A stretch of 64,000 nucleotides of DNA from Prunus persica (Eukaryota > Streptophyta > Magnoliopsida > Rosales > Rosaceae), in the NCBI RefSeq assembly GCF_000346465.2, contig NC_034012.1, positions 4,693,655 to 4,757,654 of the forward strand, in the 5' to 3' direction. Shown piece after piece: positions 12,227 through 24,549 of this stretch (position 1 is its first letter; each line of letters starts with the position of its first letter). The notes below the pieces were generated by a model. The model was given only the letters and a program-made list of their open reading frames with translations, was not told the origin of the DNA and searched no databases. A program made the position numbers and the translations under genes.

Positions 12227-15147
12227 CTATCGACCATTACCATATGGCATTAACATCTGGATTTGCATGCTGTCATATCCACTAGCACGATATGACTTAG
12301 CTGACCCAAGCAAGTCCTCGGTCTCCTCTGGACAATCAGCTTTCCCCCATGGATGCTTTGCCATAATTCTCATTCCCTCTAGCTCCATTGCTACTTCCTT
12401 CATGGTAGGCCTATCCTCCCCTTTTAACTTTACACACCTTCTTGCGAGATCGGCCATGTTTTTTATTGTCTCAATATTTCCCTCCTTGACTATTTCATCA
12501 TCAAGAATTTGATTCAAGAGGTCCGCCTCCATTGACCAAACAAAGAAGCTCGCTAGGTTTCTCTCTTTCTCAGGCCTGTCAAAAGAAAGTGCCACTTTGC
12601 TTGTTAGTAGCTCCATAAGGACAACTCCAAAGCTGTAAACGTCACTCTTTTCTGTTAGTTGACTTGAACAGAAGTACTCAGGGTCTAAGTATCCGAGTGT
12701 CCCTTGTACTAAAGTTGTTAGTTGAGTTTGATCCAGTGGAATCAATTTTGAAGCTCCAAAGTCTGACACTTTTGTTCTGTAATTCCCATCTAATAGTATG
12801 TTAGTTGTTTTCACATCTCTGTGTATGATTGGCATGGAAGTAGAGAAGTGTAAGTATGCTAGTGCTCCTGCAGTTTCTGCTGCTATCTTCAATCGTAATT
12901 GCCATGAAAGCGGTGATCCTTTGCCCTTTGTATTATGAATGTGCTCAAAAAGAGTGCCATTGGTGATGAACTCGTAAACTAGTAAAGGCACCGGTGTCTC
13001 TAAACAGCAACCCAATAGCCTCACCACATTTATATGGTTGATTTGAGAAAGAACAATCATCTCATTAACAAACTGCTCCTTCTGAGTTGAGACGCCAATT
13101 TTTGACTTCTTTATGGCAACCACTTTGTTATCTGGTAATACTCCTTTGTAAACCGTTCCATATCCTCCTTCACCAAGGACTCGACTTTCATGGTAATTGT
13201 TTGTGGCCTTCTCAAGTTCTTCTGCCGTAAAGATTTTTGTTGTCTCCATGGGGCTTCCTTGAATAGCAAGTTGTTGTTGTAACAATAAACCACCATTTTC
13301 TTTAAAGTATTTTTCTTTGAGTTTCATGATCTTTCTTCTATGCATTCCCCAATATATCCATGAAATTCCAATTAGTAAAACCAAGAGGCCTGCACTGACA
13401 CCTGCACATAATTGAAAATTGTCACAACCAAGTTTTATTTTGTAAGTTTTTATGCAGGTCTAGTCATAAAAATAAAATTAGAAAAGAAAAAAAGAGTGTT
13501 AAAGATAGATTGGTGAAAAGTATTAAATTATGGATAAAATGCTTCTGTGAAAGTAATATGTTAAGACGAAATAAGATTACATGTATCACAATGAAGGATA
13601 TTTATTCAGTTTAATTTGGGTTTTGTTAGTGAGATTAATCAAATGTTTAGTACTGAGAAGGGGGGAACATACGTAGGTTGGAACTTTTGGATATATTCTC
13701 ATAGGGGTGGATGTTAACATGTACATAAAACATACCCAATGAAATAACAGGCAGGAGAATGATCTTCCATCGATTGCTGGGATTGTGTTCTATGCAACTC
13801 TTTTGATTCTTGTCGTCGTTTTTGTACCCTTTGGGACATTTACAAGAATAATCTCCATAAAAATTCATGCACGTTCCAATACTGCAGGGGTTTGAATCCT
13901 TGCACTCATCAATATCTGAATAGTAAGAAACCAAATTTATCACAATTAACATCATGCAAAATTCCAATCTTTAGCTTTCCAGTAAAAACAACTAACACAC
14001 ACATTCACATGTTATTGTAAGACAGTATAATTATTCTCTTGTCAAATTTATGTTGCCGGACAACTGTGAATTTAGGTCGCATATTCAGGCATGAGCCTTA
14101 TCAATGGTTCATATTCATAGTTTAACAAAACATAATTAGGCAAGTGAACATTATTAATTCATTAGACACATGTCTATATATTTCGTGTGTGTGTGTGTGT
14201 ATGCTATAGAGATGACCTTGGCAACCATCTGGGAGGTACGGGTTCCCTAGATAACCTGACGAGCACTGGCAAATGTAAGCAGGCGGACCACCGATGGTCG
14301 TCCGTTCAACACACTTGGTATTTTCCTTACATGGAAAGTTGGGGTTCTGTTGAGCTGCATCACATGACTCACCCTCAACTGCCCAATTCAGAACTGCTGG
14401 AAGCTGCCTTGAGTTGTTGAGTTCTTGAAAAGTTGTGTTGGGGTTGAATGAGAAGTTGCCTTGTTCCACAATGAAGGCATAGCTGCAAGGGTACTTAGCG
14501 TACCACGGATTATAAATCCCCGTTCGATTGCCGGTAGTCAGGCTTTGAAGAAAAGTGGAAATGTTTCGCAGTCCACCAGGGATGGAAGCTTGGGAACAGC
14601 CAAATCCAGAGCAAGAGTCTGGAAGTGCGTCGCCAAGAATATCACCACACAAGGTGACGCTGTTGCCGGCTTTGACCTTTTCTTTCTTTGGGCCTCCATC
14701 CCCTGAGCGCTCACCTACAAAGATTCCTAGAGTGTCACAGCCAACTGTGGTGAAATTGTTTTGTGTATGGGACATGCTGTAAGGAGGAGGCAGCTCTAGC
14801 CAAGTAGAGCTGTCCTCTGTTTCCTCACCCGAATCGTCATAACAAGCCGTGGCTACGTCTAGCATTATTTGCAACTCGCCATCAGCGACAGAAAAGTTAG
14901 TAATCCTGTTCGTACCGCCCATCCAGTGGGCTGACGGGGGTTGGGCGGATTGATTACAAGTGATGTTGAATTCTGGTCGGAGGTAACAGCCTTCACCCAT
15001 GCCAAATGGGTATGGGATTGTGAGGTTACCACATTTGTCTTGGCAATTAGGCCGGGCTTGAGCTGTTGCTGCTGTTGGATTTACAACCAGTCTCATCAAT
15101 ATCATTACTTGCATAACGAGCATCCTCCCATCCCCACGTAAGGCCAT
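12227..15147 (-). CDS. Wall-associated receptor kinase-like protein (WAKL copy 3)
   Basis: Exons 14217-15147, 13736-13915 and 12227-13401 give about 761 aa in frame. The start is [13 protein letters not shown], then a hydrophobic signal. The GUB_WAK domain contains [13 protein letters not shown] and the ectodomain ends [17 protein letters not shown]. The EGF exon begins [16 protein letters not shown]. The kinase exon has [35 protein letters not shown] and [13 protein letters not shown]. The C tail is about 20 residues shorter than in copies 1, 2 and 4 but retains YDSMQIQM. Exon 1, both introns and the intronic (GT)n are close to the gene at 47.7-50.7 kb, so the two are recent duplicates separated by more than 30 kb. 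Confidence 0.9.
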
Positions 15148-15552
15148 GGCATATGTTCACCACTTAATTAATAAACTTTTGAGTAATTAAGAGGAATGAA
15201 GTAAGGAGATAGGACTGGTTTAATTTGTCGTCCTCATCTTTACTGGTTTATTTCACTGTTAAGTCCGGCGAGATTAAAACAAAGATTATAACTAATTGAA
15301 GTCCGGCCAACCAAAAAAATAAGATTATAATAATTAAAATCTGGGGTCAAACAAGAAAAATGAGATTTGTAATCACTAATTCCAGGAAGTCCATGCGGAC
15401 CAACATAGTGATTCACGAACAAATTCTAGCAGTGACACAAATTGTTTTTATAATTTAACTTCTTTTGCCATAACCATCTTATCCTCTTTTACAAAGAAGA
15501 ATCCTACAAGCTCTGTTTGATATTTACAAAGGCCCCAGCAATAGGTTATTAG
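15148..15552. other. Intergenic between WAKL copies 3 and 4
   Basis: About 400 bp separate the two genes. It must hold the copy 3 promoter and copy 4 terminator. No clear regulatory motif was identified. Confidence 0.45.
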
Positions 15553-18237
15553 TTATCGGCCATCATCATTTGGCATCAACAGTTGGTTTTGCATGCTGTC
15601 ATATCCACTACTGGTACCACTAGGACCACAATCAGCTCTAACATTCAAAAGATAAGTGTCTGAATTAGGTGAGCCGAGAAAGTACTCAGTTTCTTCTGCA
15701 CAGATATCATCTTTTCCCCATGGATGTTTTGCTGCAATTCTCATTCCCTCTAACTCCATTGCTACTTCTTTCATGCTAGGCCTATCCTCCCCTTTTAACC
15801 TTACACATCTTTTTGCGAGATCGGCCACGTTTTGTAGTGTCTCAATATTTCTCTCGTTGGCTATGTCATCATCAAGAATTTGATACAAGCGACCTTCATC
15901 CATTGAACAAACGAAGAAACTTGCTAGGTTTCTCTCTTCCTCGGGCCTGGCAAAAGAAAGTGCCACTTTGCTTGTTAGGAGCTCCATAAGGACTACTCCA
16001 AAACTATAGACATCACTCTTTTCTGTTAGTTGATTTGTAAGGAAGTATTCAGGGTCTAAGTATCCAAATGTCCCTTGCACTAATGTTGTTAGTTGATTTT
16101 GATCTAGAGGGATCAGTCGTGAAGCTCCGAAGTCTGACACCTTTGCCATGTAATTATCATCTAATAGTATATTTGTTGCCTTCACATCTCGGTGTATGAT
16201 CTGCATGAGAGCAGAGGAGTGTAAGTATGCTAATGCTCCTGCAGTTTCTGCTGCTATCTTCAATCGTAATTCCCATGAAAAAGATGATCCTCTGCCATTT
16301 ATATGATGGATGTGCTCGAAAAGAGTGCCATTCGCGATGAACTCGTAAACTAGTAAAGGCACTGATGTCTCTAAACAGCAACCGAATAGCCTCACCACAT
16401 TTCTATGGTTGATTTGAGAAAGAACAATCAACTCATTGACAAACTGCTCCTTCTGTGTTGGGACACCAATTTTGGACTTCTTTATGGCAACTACTCGGTT
16501 GCTATCCGGCAATATTCCTTTGTAAACTATTCCGTATCCTCCTTCACCGAGAATTCTACTTTCATGGTAATTGTTTGTGGCTCTCTCAAGTTCTTCTGCA
16601 GTAAAGATTTTCGTTGTCTCCACAGCACCTACTTGACTAGCAAGTTGTTCTTGTAACAATAAGCCACCATTTTGTATAAAGTATTGTTCTTTGAGCTTGG
16701 TGAACTTTCTTCTCTGCATTCGCCAATATATCAGTGAAATTCCAACCAGTAAAACCAAGAAACCTCCACTTACACCTGCATATAGTTGAAAAATACAACT
16801 AAGTTGCTTTTATAATTTGCTTATATATGTACATAATCTATGTGACATTTTTGGGGTAAGATGTAAAGGAAAGGATAGATTGATCAGAAATAATATATAG
16901 TAATAGGTCTTGTTTGTTGTCTAGCTCGTGATTTCTTTTTTAGCAGAATGGTTTTTGACAAAGTATATGATCAAATATATATTACCATGAAAATGATCAT
17001 TCCTGTTACATGTAAATGAAACATACCCAATGAAATAATCAGCAGGAGATTGTTGGGGTCATCTTTGATGCAACTCTGTTTATTCGTGCCGTCATTTTTG
17101 TACCCTTTGGGACATCTACAAGAATAATTTCCATCTAAGTTCTCACAGGATCCAATACTGCAGGGGTTCAAAGCCTTGCACTCATCAAAATCTGAGAAGA
17201 AGGAATTAAATCCATGAACATCAGGGAAAAATGCCAAGTTTAAGCTTACCAGTAACATAAACTAGCATTTACAAATATTTATTAGATTGTGTGCATATAA
17301 ATTATATGCGAAGCGAAGATATAGAAAATCAATTACCTTGGCAACCATGTGGGAGGTATGGATTCCCTTGGTAACCTGGCAAGCACTGGCAAATGTAACC
17401 AGACCCATTGATAGTAGTGTTCCTGTTGACACACTCGCTATAATCTGCCTTGCATACAAAATCTTCTCTCTTTTGAGCTGCAATATCGCATGTCTCATCC
17501 CCAATTTCCCAATTTATAACCATTGGAATTTGACTTATGCTGTTGAGTTGTTGAAAACTTGTACTGTTGAATTTGAACTGGCCCTGTTCCACAATGAAAG
17601 CATAGCTGCAGGGGTTGAAGTCCATTATGAAAGTATGATTATAATAGCTACTCAATTGGACAGTACAGTTTTTCAGTCCACTGGGGATGGAAGTTTGACA
17701 GCACCCAATGCCGGAGCAATAAGAGTCCTGGTATTCGACGCTGCCTAGGCTGTCACATAAGGACATGCACCCGGTTATGAACCTCTCTTCGCCTCTGTAT
17801 CCTTGGAAAAGCGCGTATGTGTCGCAACCAATGGCGACAAACTTGTTCTTGGTGTTGGAGATGGTATAAGGAGGAGGCAGCCAGAGTATGGGGGTGTTCC
17901 TGTAGGCTCTGAGACCTTTGGTGTCATAACAATCTCTGGATGTGAAGGTCATTACTTGCAACTCTGCCTCAGCAAGGTAAAAGTCAGAAATGCGGATTGT
18001 GTGGCCCGTCAAGTTCGCCGATGGCGGCGTGGTGGATTGGTCGCATGTGAGGTTGAATTCGGGTCGAAGGTAGCAGCCATCACCTATGCCAAATGGGAAA
18101 GGAATTGTTAGATCACCACATTTGTCTCTGCACCCAGGCAGGGCTTGAGGCAGGGCTGGAGCTGCTGCTATTGTTGTAAATATTGCAGCCCCTAGTATCA
18201 CAACCAGAGAGAGTTGCATAATTATAATCATACTCAC
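15553..18237 (-). CDS. Wall-associated receptor kinase-like protein (WAKL copy 4)
   Basis: Exons 17337-18237, 17027-17191 and 15553-16775 give about 762 aa. The first Met (MSMIIIMQL) begins a hydrophobic signal; Met at 18231 is an alternative. The GUB_WAK domain contains CGDLTIPFPFGIG. The EGF exon starts DFDECKALNPCSIGSC; the usual DIDE is DFDE. The kinase exon carries the membrane segment FLVLLVGISLIYW, GEGGYGIVYKG, VAIKKSK, HRDVKATNILLD and DFGAS. LVQGTFGYLDPEY replaces the usual TLGYLDPEY. It is most like copy 1 in the kinase. It should be a plasma-membrane pectin-sensing RD kinase like its neighbours. Confidence 0.9.
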
Positions 18238-19344
18238 ATGTAAAGAATTATTATTGGACTGGAAATTGTATTAATGTTTTGTGACTAAAGAAAGTGGGAT
18301 TTTATATGGAGGGAATTAATAAATAAATAAATAAAGTCTTCCTGGTGTGTAGTGATTTGGTAAATACTCAGTCAAATTAGCGATGGCGTGGTGGGCAAAG
18401 TCAAGCGCACAAGGAAGTGAAACCGATGGCTTAAGCTAAGACCAGTTCACATGCTAATCAAGATTGGCGATTTGGTAATGACCAAAGATATTTGTGAATT
18501 ATGTTTTTGCAAGAAAGGAAATTTTTCTTTTGTTGTAATTTTTTATGAAAGAGTCACGGCAATAATCAAGTGGTGTAGAACGAGAAATTATCGACCTTGA
18601 TTGGTTTCTAGAAACTTGAGAAATAGTGGAGTTGATTAAGTCAGGAGGTTGATCATTCGGAGACTAACCTTTGTCATGGGCTAACTGTAATTATTATCTA
18701 TTTGAAAGAAATTAATCATGTAACCGGAAAATAAGAAGAAATTAATTCAAAACTCATGATGAATTAATATGAATTTCTGGGTCAACTTTTATGTGCCTGA
18801 AGTTAAATATTTACCAAATAGTAGAAAATATGCAACCAATTAACTTTTGATTTAATGAAGGTTATTTTTACTTGGTTGAAGGAAGTCTTAGGTTCGACTG
18901 AAAATATCTGTTTTTTTAAGGGAATTATTATTTGATAGTGACTGCCCTGACAATTTTTTGATGCATTCTCACCCCATTGTCATGGCAATTCAAGGGCAAC
19001 CACTATTTACATGAGATATGAGGAGAAGAATTTTATAGATTTTAGTGTGGGAAGTGAAGAACATGGTTCGGAATTTATAGAAAAAAATTCTGAATTTTTT
19101 GGGTTTTTTTTAAAATTTTTTGGTATTTAAATTGGCCACTAACGTCAGCTTGCCTAGGCAACTTTTCCTTTGTGGGGGTTGTTTTTGAAGCTTAAGCCTC
19201 CTTTTACCATAGCAAAAGAAGATGGGTGGAAGTGCTCTAAGGACAAAGTTTGCATACATCTACTAGTTTATTCAAGCACAAAAAAAAAATAATAATAAAA
19301 TAAAATATTTACGTGACTTTCTCGAGAAAAAAAATAAGACATAA
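18238..19344. other. Intergenic, no gene seen
   Basis: AT-rich DNA upstream of copy 4 with (AAAT)n-like sequence near 18320. No coding region or named repeat recognised. Confidence 0.45.
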
Positions 19345-19620
19345 AACAAATATCATCAGCCTTTCCCCCAGCTAGATGCTTTTCCATAATTTGCACTAAT
19401 CCCCGGAGCTCCACGGCTAATTCGTTCATTGGAATTTGGAGGCCTTTCTTCACCTCTTAACACCAAACATCTTTTTGTCAGATCCGCCACTTTTTCTATC
19501 ACTCTTTCGAAATTATGCGCGTCTTTATTAACCATTTCGGCATCAAGAATTTCAGCTAGCCGGCCCTCTTTCACCGCGCAAACAAAGACGTTTGCTAGGA
19601 TTTCTCTGCCTCATTTTTTT
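19345..19620 (-). pseudogene. WAKL kinase C-terminal remnant (copy 5)
   Basis: Minus-strand reading gives pieces such as MKEGRLAEILDAEMVNK, KVADLTKRCLVLRGEERP and, in another frame, the region around ELAVELRGLVQIMEKH. These match the last third of the WAKL kinase (compare MKEGCLDEILDAE in the 25-kb copy). The frame is broken near 19440, and no N-terminal kinase, EGF or ectodomain sequence is next to it. A dead 3' fragment, closest to copy 6. Confidence 0.8.
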
Positions 19621-20233
19621 TATTTCTATTTTTATGTATGACACAAAACAACTACATCTTCTATGTTTGATATCCCCTCCCCCGAGAGACCCCAATTTAT
19701 TTTGTATAACAAAAAAATAATGACCAAGAAATATAGCAGGTAGTTGAATGAGAATATGCAAGCAACATGACCTCGTCAAGCTTGACTAAGATACCATTGG
19801 CAGTATAAAGCTAGTCAAGCTTAAGGTTTTCTAGACTTTGCAAGAAAATTGCTGTTTTTCTTCTTTTTGGGTTTGTTTATATAAATTAAATGTTGTAGAA
19901 TTTATTTATATCATTAGTACTAAGAATGAGTATATGACTAAATATCTCAAAACAAACAAAAATAGGAGCTCTCGTTTTGGCTAGCTAGTACGTACATATA
20001 GCAGCGTCAGAGGAAGTTTGAAACATATTATTCAGATTTATGAAGAAAAAAAAGAAGAAGATAATAATCACAAGTTTACGATTGATAATAATAAAATACC
20101 AAATAATTAACTCTATGACATACATATTACAGATCGTACGTTCTACGCTAACGTACTTTAATTTCAAGAGGCACTGATCACTGGAATTGAAACAAACTAC
20201 AATTCAATACTAAGAAATTAAGGAGCTAATTAA
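19621..20233. other. Intergenic, no gene seen
   Basis: AT-rich sequence between two WAKL remnants. Nothing coding recognised. Confidence 0.45.
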
Positions 20234-20461
20234 CTATCGGCCATCACCGTAAGGCTTTACCATTTGGATGTGTTGAGTTTGCATGCTCTGATCGTACTCT
20301 GCACTACTTATATCAGCAATGAAATTAGCAGGTGACCCAAGCAAGTGGTCGGTCTCCTGGGGAGATCGTTTGAAATCAGCCTTCCCCTCATCTGAATCCT
20401 TCCCCATAATTTTTAATAATCCCCCGAGCTCCACCGCTACTTCTTTCATTGACGGCCTTTC

Positions 20462-20695
20462 TGCTAAAATATGAAAACTATGAGAGAGTATTTGTTTGTG
20501 GGAATTTTCTGTGTATTCTTCTCATTGTAGGAGGTCATATTTATAATACAACGAAACCTGAATGGGCAAGTAAATAATAAATTCCTAAATCTATTTACAG
20601 TAGGAAATCAGGAATTAAAGTAAATCAATTACAATTATAATAGGAATTCTTGGTGTGTAAGGAAAGTAAGTCAATATCCACAAGTCACGCCAACA
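20462..20695 (-). repeat. 3' LTR of the Copia element
   Basis: 234 bases, identical to the LTR at 24564-24797 by reading. Preceded in the element's sense by a purine tract at 20696-20706. Confidence 0.95.
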
Positions 20696-20706
20696 CTCCC
20701 CCTCAC
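20696..20706 (-). other. Polypurine tract of the Copia element
   Basis: Minus-strand GTGAGGGGGAG lies directly against the 3' LTR. The TGA stop of the reverse transcriptase frame (20703-20705) is embedded in this tract. Confidence 0.8.
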
Positions 20707-22844
20707 GTTGGTGCATAGATGTCGCCAATGCCCAACTGATCCAGTGAATTGTGGAATGCTTTACTGGAAATCGCCTTTGTCAAAATATCCGCCAATTGAT
20801 CCTCGGATTTCACAAAAGGAAACTGAAACACTTTAGCCTCAAGCTTCTGTTTGATGAAGTGTCGATCTACCTCAACATGTTTAGTACGATCATGCTGAAC
20901 CGGATTCTGTGCAATGGCTATAGCAGCCTTGTTGTCACAAAAGAGATTCATTGTGGATGTAGGTTTATACCCGAGTTCAATAAGCAACTTTCTTAACCAA
21001 AGAAGTTCACAAATCCCTTTAGTCATGCCTCTGAACTCGGCTTCTGCACTGGATAAAGCTACTACATTTTGTTTCTTGCTCCTCCATGTCACCAAATTAC
21101 CTCCCACGAATGTGAAGTAACCCGATGTGGATTTTCTATCTGTTACATTACCTGCCCAATCTGCATCTGAATAACCATCAATATTTAGATGACCATGCTT
21201 TGAGAACATAAGTCCTTTTCCAGGTGCAGACTTCAAATATCTAAGTATCCGAAGAACTGCATTCATGTGGTCTTCACTTGGAGAGTGCATAAATTGACTG
21301 ACAACGCTCACCGCATAAGCAATGTCTGGTCGAGTATGTGACAAATAGATCAATCTTCCCACTAACCTTTGGTATCTTTCTTTGTTAGTTGGAACTTGAT
21401 CCGGATATTCTCCAAGATGATGATTCTGAACAATAGGAGTGTCCGCAGGTTTACAATCTAGCATTCCTGTGTCTGTCAACAAGTCTAAGACATATTTCCT
21501 TTGAGAGAGAAATATGCCTTGCTGCGATCGAGCCACCTCAATTCCCAAGAAATACTTGAGTCCACCTAGATCCTTCATCTCAAACTCCGTAGCCAGATAG
21601 TCTTGTAGCTGTGATATTTCCTGTTTATCATTCCCAGTAATAATCATATCATCAACATAGATTATTAATGCTGTTACCTTCCCTTTTTGATGTTTCAAGA
21701 ACAGAGTATGATCTGAGTTGCACTGTTTGAAACCATTGTTCTTCATTGCCATGGTGAACCGTCCAAACCATGCACGTGGTGACTGTTTCAATCCATACAA
21801 TGCTTTTCGTAACCTGCAAACTGTTCCAGTCTGAGTAGTATTATATCCAGGAGGAATATCCATGTACACCTCCTCTGTGAGTTCACCATGTAGAAAAGCA
21901 TTCTTTACATCAAACTGGTGTAGTGGCCAATCCAAATTAGCTGCAAGGGACAATAAGACTCTGACGGTGTTTAACTTTGCAACTGGTGCAAAAGTTTCTT
22001 CATAGTCTATACCATAGGTCTGTGTGTACCCTTTTGCCACAAGTCTTGCCTTGTATCGCTCGATAGATCCATCTGCATTGTGTTTTATAGTAAACACCCA
22101 TCTACATCCGATAGTCTTTTTTCCTCGTGGTATAGTCTCTAATGTCCAAGTCTGATTTTTCTCAAGAGCTTTCATCTCCTCTTTTATAGCTTGGACCCAC
22201 TTAGGATCTTTCAATGCTTCAGAGACCTTGGTTGGAATATGGATAGCAGACAACTGATGCACAAAAGCCTTGAGTGGTTCAGACAGCTTCTCAGTGGATA
22301 CATGATTTGCAATTGGATACTTGGATGTCTTGCCAATATCCGGTGAATAACGGTTTGGTGGCTTCCCACGATTTTGCCTGAAAGGTAATTGATATCCAAT
22401 AGTTTTATCATCTAAATGCACAAGTCTAGTAGGAGTAGTTACCTCAAGGATATTCTCAGGAGATTGGTCTGTTGGTACTGTTGAGTTAGAAGGGGGGTTT
22501 TCATCTTGTTGTTCTGTATTGTCTGTAGGTGTGGGACTCGGATCAGAAATATCTTCGCATGGATCAGGTGGGTCAGGCAATTGATCACTATGAATGGGCG
22601 ATTGGTCACTTTTCAACAGAGAGTAATCTCGTGCTCCAGACTCGGGATGATCAATCATTTCTGTACATGGGAGAATTTCTTTGTTTGCCAAGTTGCTCCA
22701 ATTCTGTTCTTCACTTCGTATCTCCCCCTGAAGCGCAGAATTGGATGATGGGTCATGAAAGAACAGCTCAGATTCCAGAAAAGTCACATCCAAAGTGTCG
22801 GGGTGTGAGTACCAAAACAGAGGGTAGATGTCTGTGTTGCGCAA
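20703..22844 (-). CDS. Copia reverse transcriptase-RNase H reading frame
   Basis: An open frame of 713 codons. The first 18 or so residues are out of register with the upstream integrase frame; recognisable Copia sequence starts about 22788. The RVT_2 domain runs from the NQTWTLE region to KYFLGIE, with the catalytic YVDD motif. RNase H follows (SDADWAG, SSAEAE, ILTKA). The stop is in the polypurine tract. The frame itself has no internal stop, but it cannot be translated as a single polyprotein with gag-integrase because of the upstream break. Confidence 0.85.
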   Translation of the reverse strand: MRNTDIYPLFWYSHPDTLDVTFLESELFFHDPSSNSALQGEIRSEEQNWSNLANKEILPCTEMIDHPESGARDYSLLKSDQSPIHSDQLPDPPDPCEDISDPSPTPTDNTEQQDENPPSNSTVPTDQSPENILEVTTPTRLVHLDDKTIGYQLPFRQNRGKPPNRYSPDIGKTSKYPIANHVSTEKLSEPLKAFVHQLSAIHIPTKVSEALKDPKWVQAIKEEMKALEKNQTWTLETIPRGKKTIGCRWVFTIKHNADGSIERYKARLVAKGYTQTYGIDYEETFAPVAKLNTVRVLLSLAANLDWPLHQFDVKNAFLHGELTEEVYMDIPPGYNTTQTGTVCRLRKALYGLKQSPRAWFGRFTMAMKNNGFKQCNSDHTLFLKHQKGKVTALIIYVDDMIITGNDKQEISQLQDYLATEFEMKDLGGLKYFLGIEVARSQQGIFLSQRKYVLDLLTDTGMLDCKPADTPIVQNHHLGEYPDQVPTNKERYQRLVGRLIYLSHTRPDIAYAVSVVSQFMHSPSEDHMNAVLRILRYLKSAPGKGLMFSKHGHLNIDGYSDADWAGNVTDRKSTSGYFTFVGGNLVTWRSKKQNVVALSSAEAEFRGMTKGICELLWLRKLLIELGYKPTSTMNLFCDNKAAIAIAQNPVQHDRTKHVEVDRHFIKQKLEAKVFQFPFVKSEDQLADILTKAISSKAFHNSLDQLGIGDIYAPT

Positions 22845-24504
22845 GCACCTGTAAAGGAGTTTTAAAGGTCAATACACCAGAAGGCATGCGGTTGATCAGG
22901 TGAACTGCAGTGACAATAGCATCATCCCAGTGATGGCGAGGAACATGAGCGCCAATCAGAAGTGCTCGGGCGGTTTCAAGAAGATGTCGATTCTTTCGTT
23001 CAGCAACACCATTTTGTTGCGGTGTCTGAGGACAAGTCGTCTCATGGATAATTCCATGTTGTTGGAAGTAAGTCTGAAAGTCATGATTGACAAATTCTCC
23101 ACCATTGTCGGAGCGAAGAATCTGGATTTGAGCATTAAATTGAGTTTTCATCTGTTTGTGGAAGGACTGAAAACGGGAAAACACCTCGTTTTTATTCTTC
23201 AGCAAATAAAGCCATGTCATCCGTGTACAATCATCGATGAATGTGACAAACCATCGAACACCAGAAGGAGCAGTGATAGGCGAAGGTCCCCAGACATCAG
23301 AGTGAATTAATGTAAATGGAGTAGTACACTTGTTCGTACTCAACGGGTAGGGCACACGGTGACTCTTGGCCAAAATACAAGTATCACATGTGAAGTCAGA
23401 GTCTTTGAAACCTGAGAATAAATCTGGTATAAGATGCTTCATATAACTAAAAGACGGATGTCCCAATCGACGATGCCACAACCAAATTTGCTTTTGTTTG
23501 CTATCAAAGGAATGTGTCACACTGTTAGCCACGCCGGGACTGAAGTCATCGACATAATATAGCCCCCCTCTCTTAGTACCACGACCAAGAATCTCCTTAG
23601 TGTGAATATCCTGAAGCAAACAAAAACTCGGGTAAATGAGTACACAACAATTCAATTGTTCAGTAAGCTGACTAACTGACAACAATTTAGTGGATAAAGA
23701 TGGAACAAGTAAAGTATTAGACAGTGTGAGAGAGGATGAGAGTGCAACAGTGCCAGCCCCTGTCACAGGATAAGTAACACCATTGGCATTTGCAATACAT
23801 GTTCGTCGAGGTTGTGTAGTATTCAAAAAATCATCAGGATCAAACGTCATATGATCAGTTGCACCAGAATCAATTATCCAGCTCTTGGAATCAATCTTAT
23901 CGGAAGTATGGAATCCATAACCAGTACCATTACTGGTCATATTGCATTGTCCTCGATCTGTAAGAGTAGCCCACCAATCGGGGTAGCCATGCGATGTAAA
24001 ACAAGTCTCACAAGTGTGTCTCGGATCACCACAATATGCGCAATTTGGTCCATGTGTCGGGGTCGTTAGTCTAGAAGTCATAAGCTGTGCAGCGGAAGAA
24101 GCATAGGATACAGGTTGAGTAGGAATTTGGATCGGAATCTGAGCATGAGTCGGGGCCGGAGTCGGAGTCGAAATCGGAATCGGGGTCTGAATCATAGACA
24201 AATTCGAGGTTGGGGTCATCATCGAAGTAGGGGTCGTGGTCGTCTTCGGAGTCGGGGTCAGGGTCGTCGTCGTCATAGTCGGGGTCGGGGTCGGGGTCGT
24301 CAAAAGAAGATCCTGATTCTGGATCGGGGTCTGAATCATAGATAAATTCGGGGTTGGGGTCATCATCGGAGTGCGGGTCGGGGTCGTCTTCGGAGTCGGG
24401 GTCGGGGTCGTCTGGGCACTCAACTCAACGATGGTTGGTTGAGAATGAGAGAAGGAGTCGGTGGTGCTACCTCCATGAGGGTTGAAAAAATCATCAACCC
24501 TCAT
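22768..24504 (-). CDS. Copia gag-integrase reading frame, broken
   Basis: 578 codons. The N-terminus is an unusual Thr-Pro repeat tract (about residues 30-140) instead of the normal gag capsid domain. A CCHC zinc knuckle follows (CAYCGDPRHTCETC), then a protease-like region (IDSGATDHM), the integrase HHCC motif (LWHRRLGHPS with CDTC) and DDE-type core with SDNGGEF. The frame stops at 22768 in the wrong register. Sequence that normally lies between integrase and RT is missing at about 22790, consistent with a deletion that is not a multiple of three. Confidence 0.85.
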   Translation of the reverse strand: MRVDDFFNPHGGSTTDSFSHSQPTIVELSAQTTPTPTPKTTPTRTPMMTPTPNLSMIQTPIQNQDLLLTTPTPTPTMTTTTLTPTPKTTTTPTSMMTPTSNLSMIQTPIPISTPTPAPTHAQIPIQIPTQPVSYASSAAQLMTSRLTTPTHGPNCAYCGDPRHTCETCFTSHGYPDWWATLTDRGQCNMTSNGTGYGFHTSDKIDSKSWIIDSGATDHMTFDPDDFLNTTQPRRTCIANANGVTYPVTGAGTVALSSSLTLSNTLLVPSLSTKLLSVSQLTEQLNCCVLIYPSFCLLQDIHTKEILGRGTKRGGLYYVDDFSPGVANSVTHSFDSKQKQIWLWHRRLGHPSFSYMKHLIPDLFSGFKDSDFTCDTCILAKSHRVPYPLSTNKCTTPFTLIHSDVWGPSPITAPSGVRWFVTFIDDCTRMTWLYLLKNKNEVFSRFQSFHKQMKTQFNAQIQILRSDNGGEFVNHDFQTYFQQHGIIHETTCPQTPQQNGVAERKNRHLLETARALLIGAHVPRHHWDDAIVTAVHLINRMPSGVLTFKTPLQVLAQHRHLPSVLVLTPRHFGCDFSGI

Positions 24505-24549
24505 AGCGGCGGCGGAGTTTTGAAACTAGAGTCAGCAATTCCAAGATCG

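Noticed and set aside
24115..24345. Plus-strand Arg-rich open frame (SRGRGR type)
   Set aside because: Antisense of the Thr-Pro tract in the Copia gag frame.
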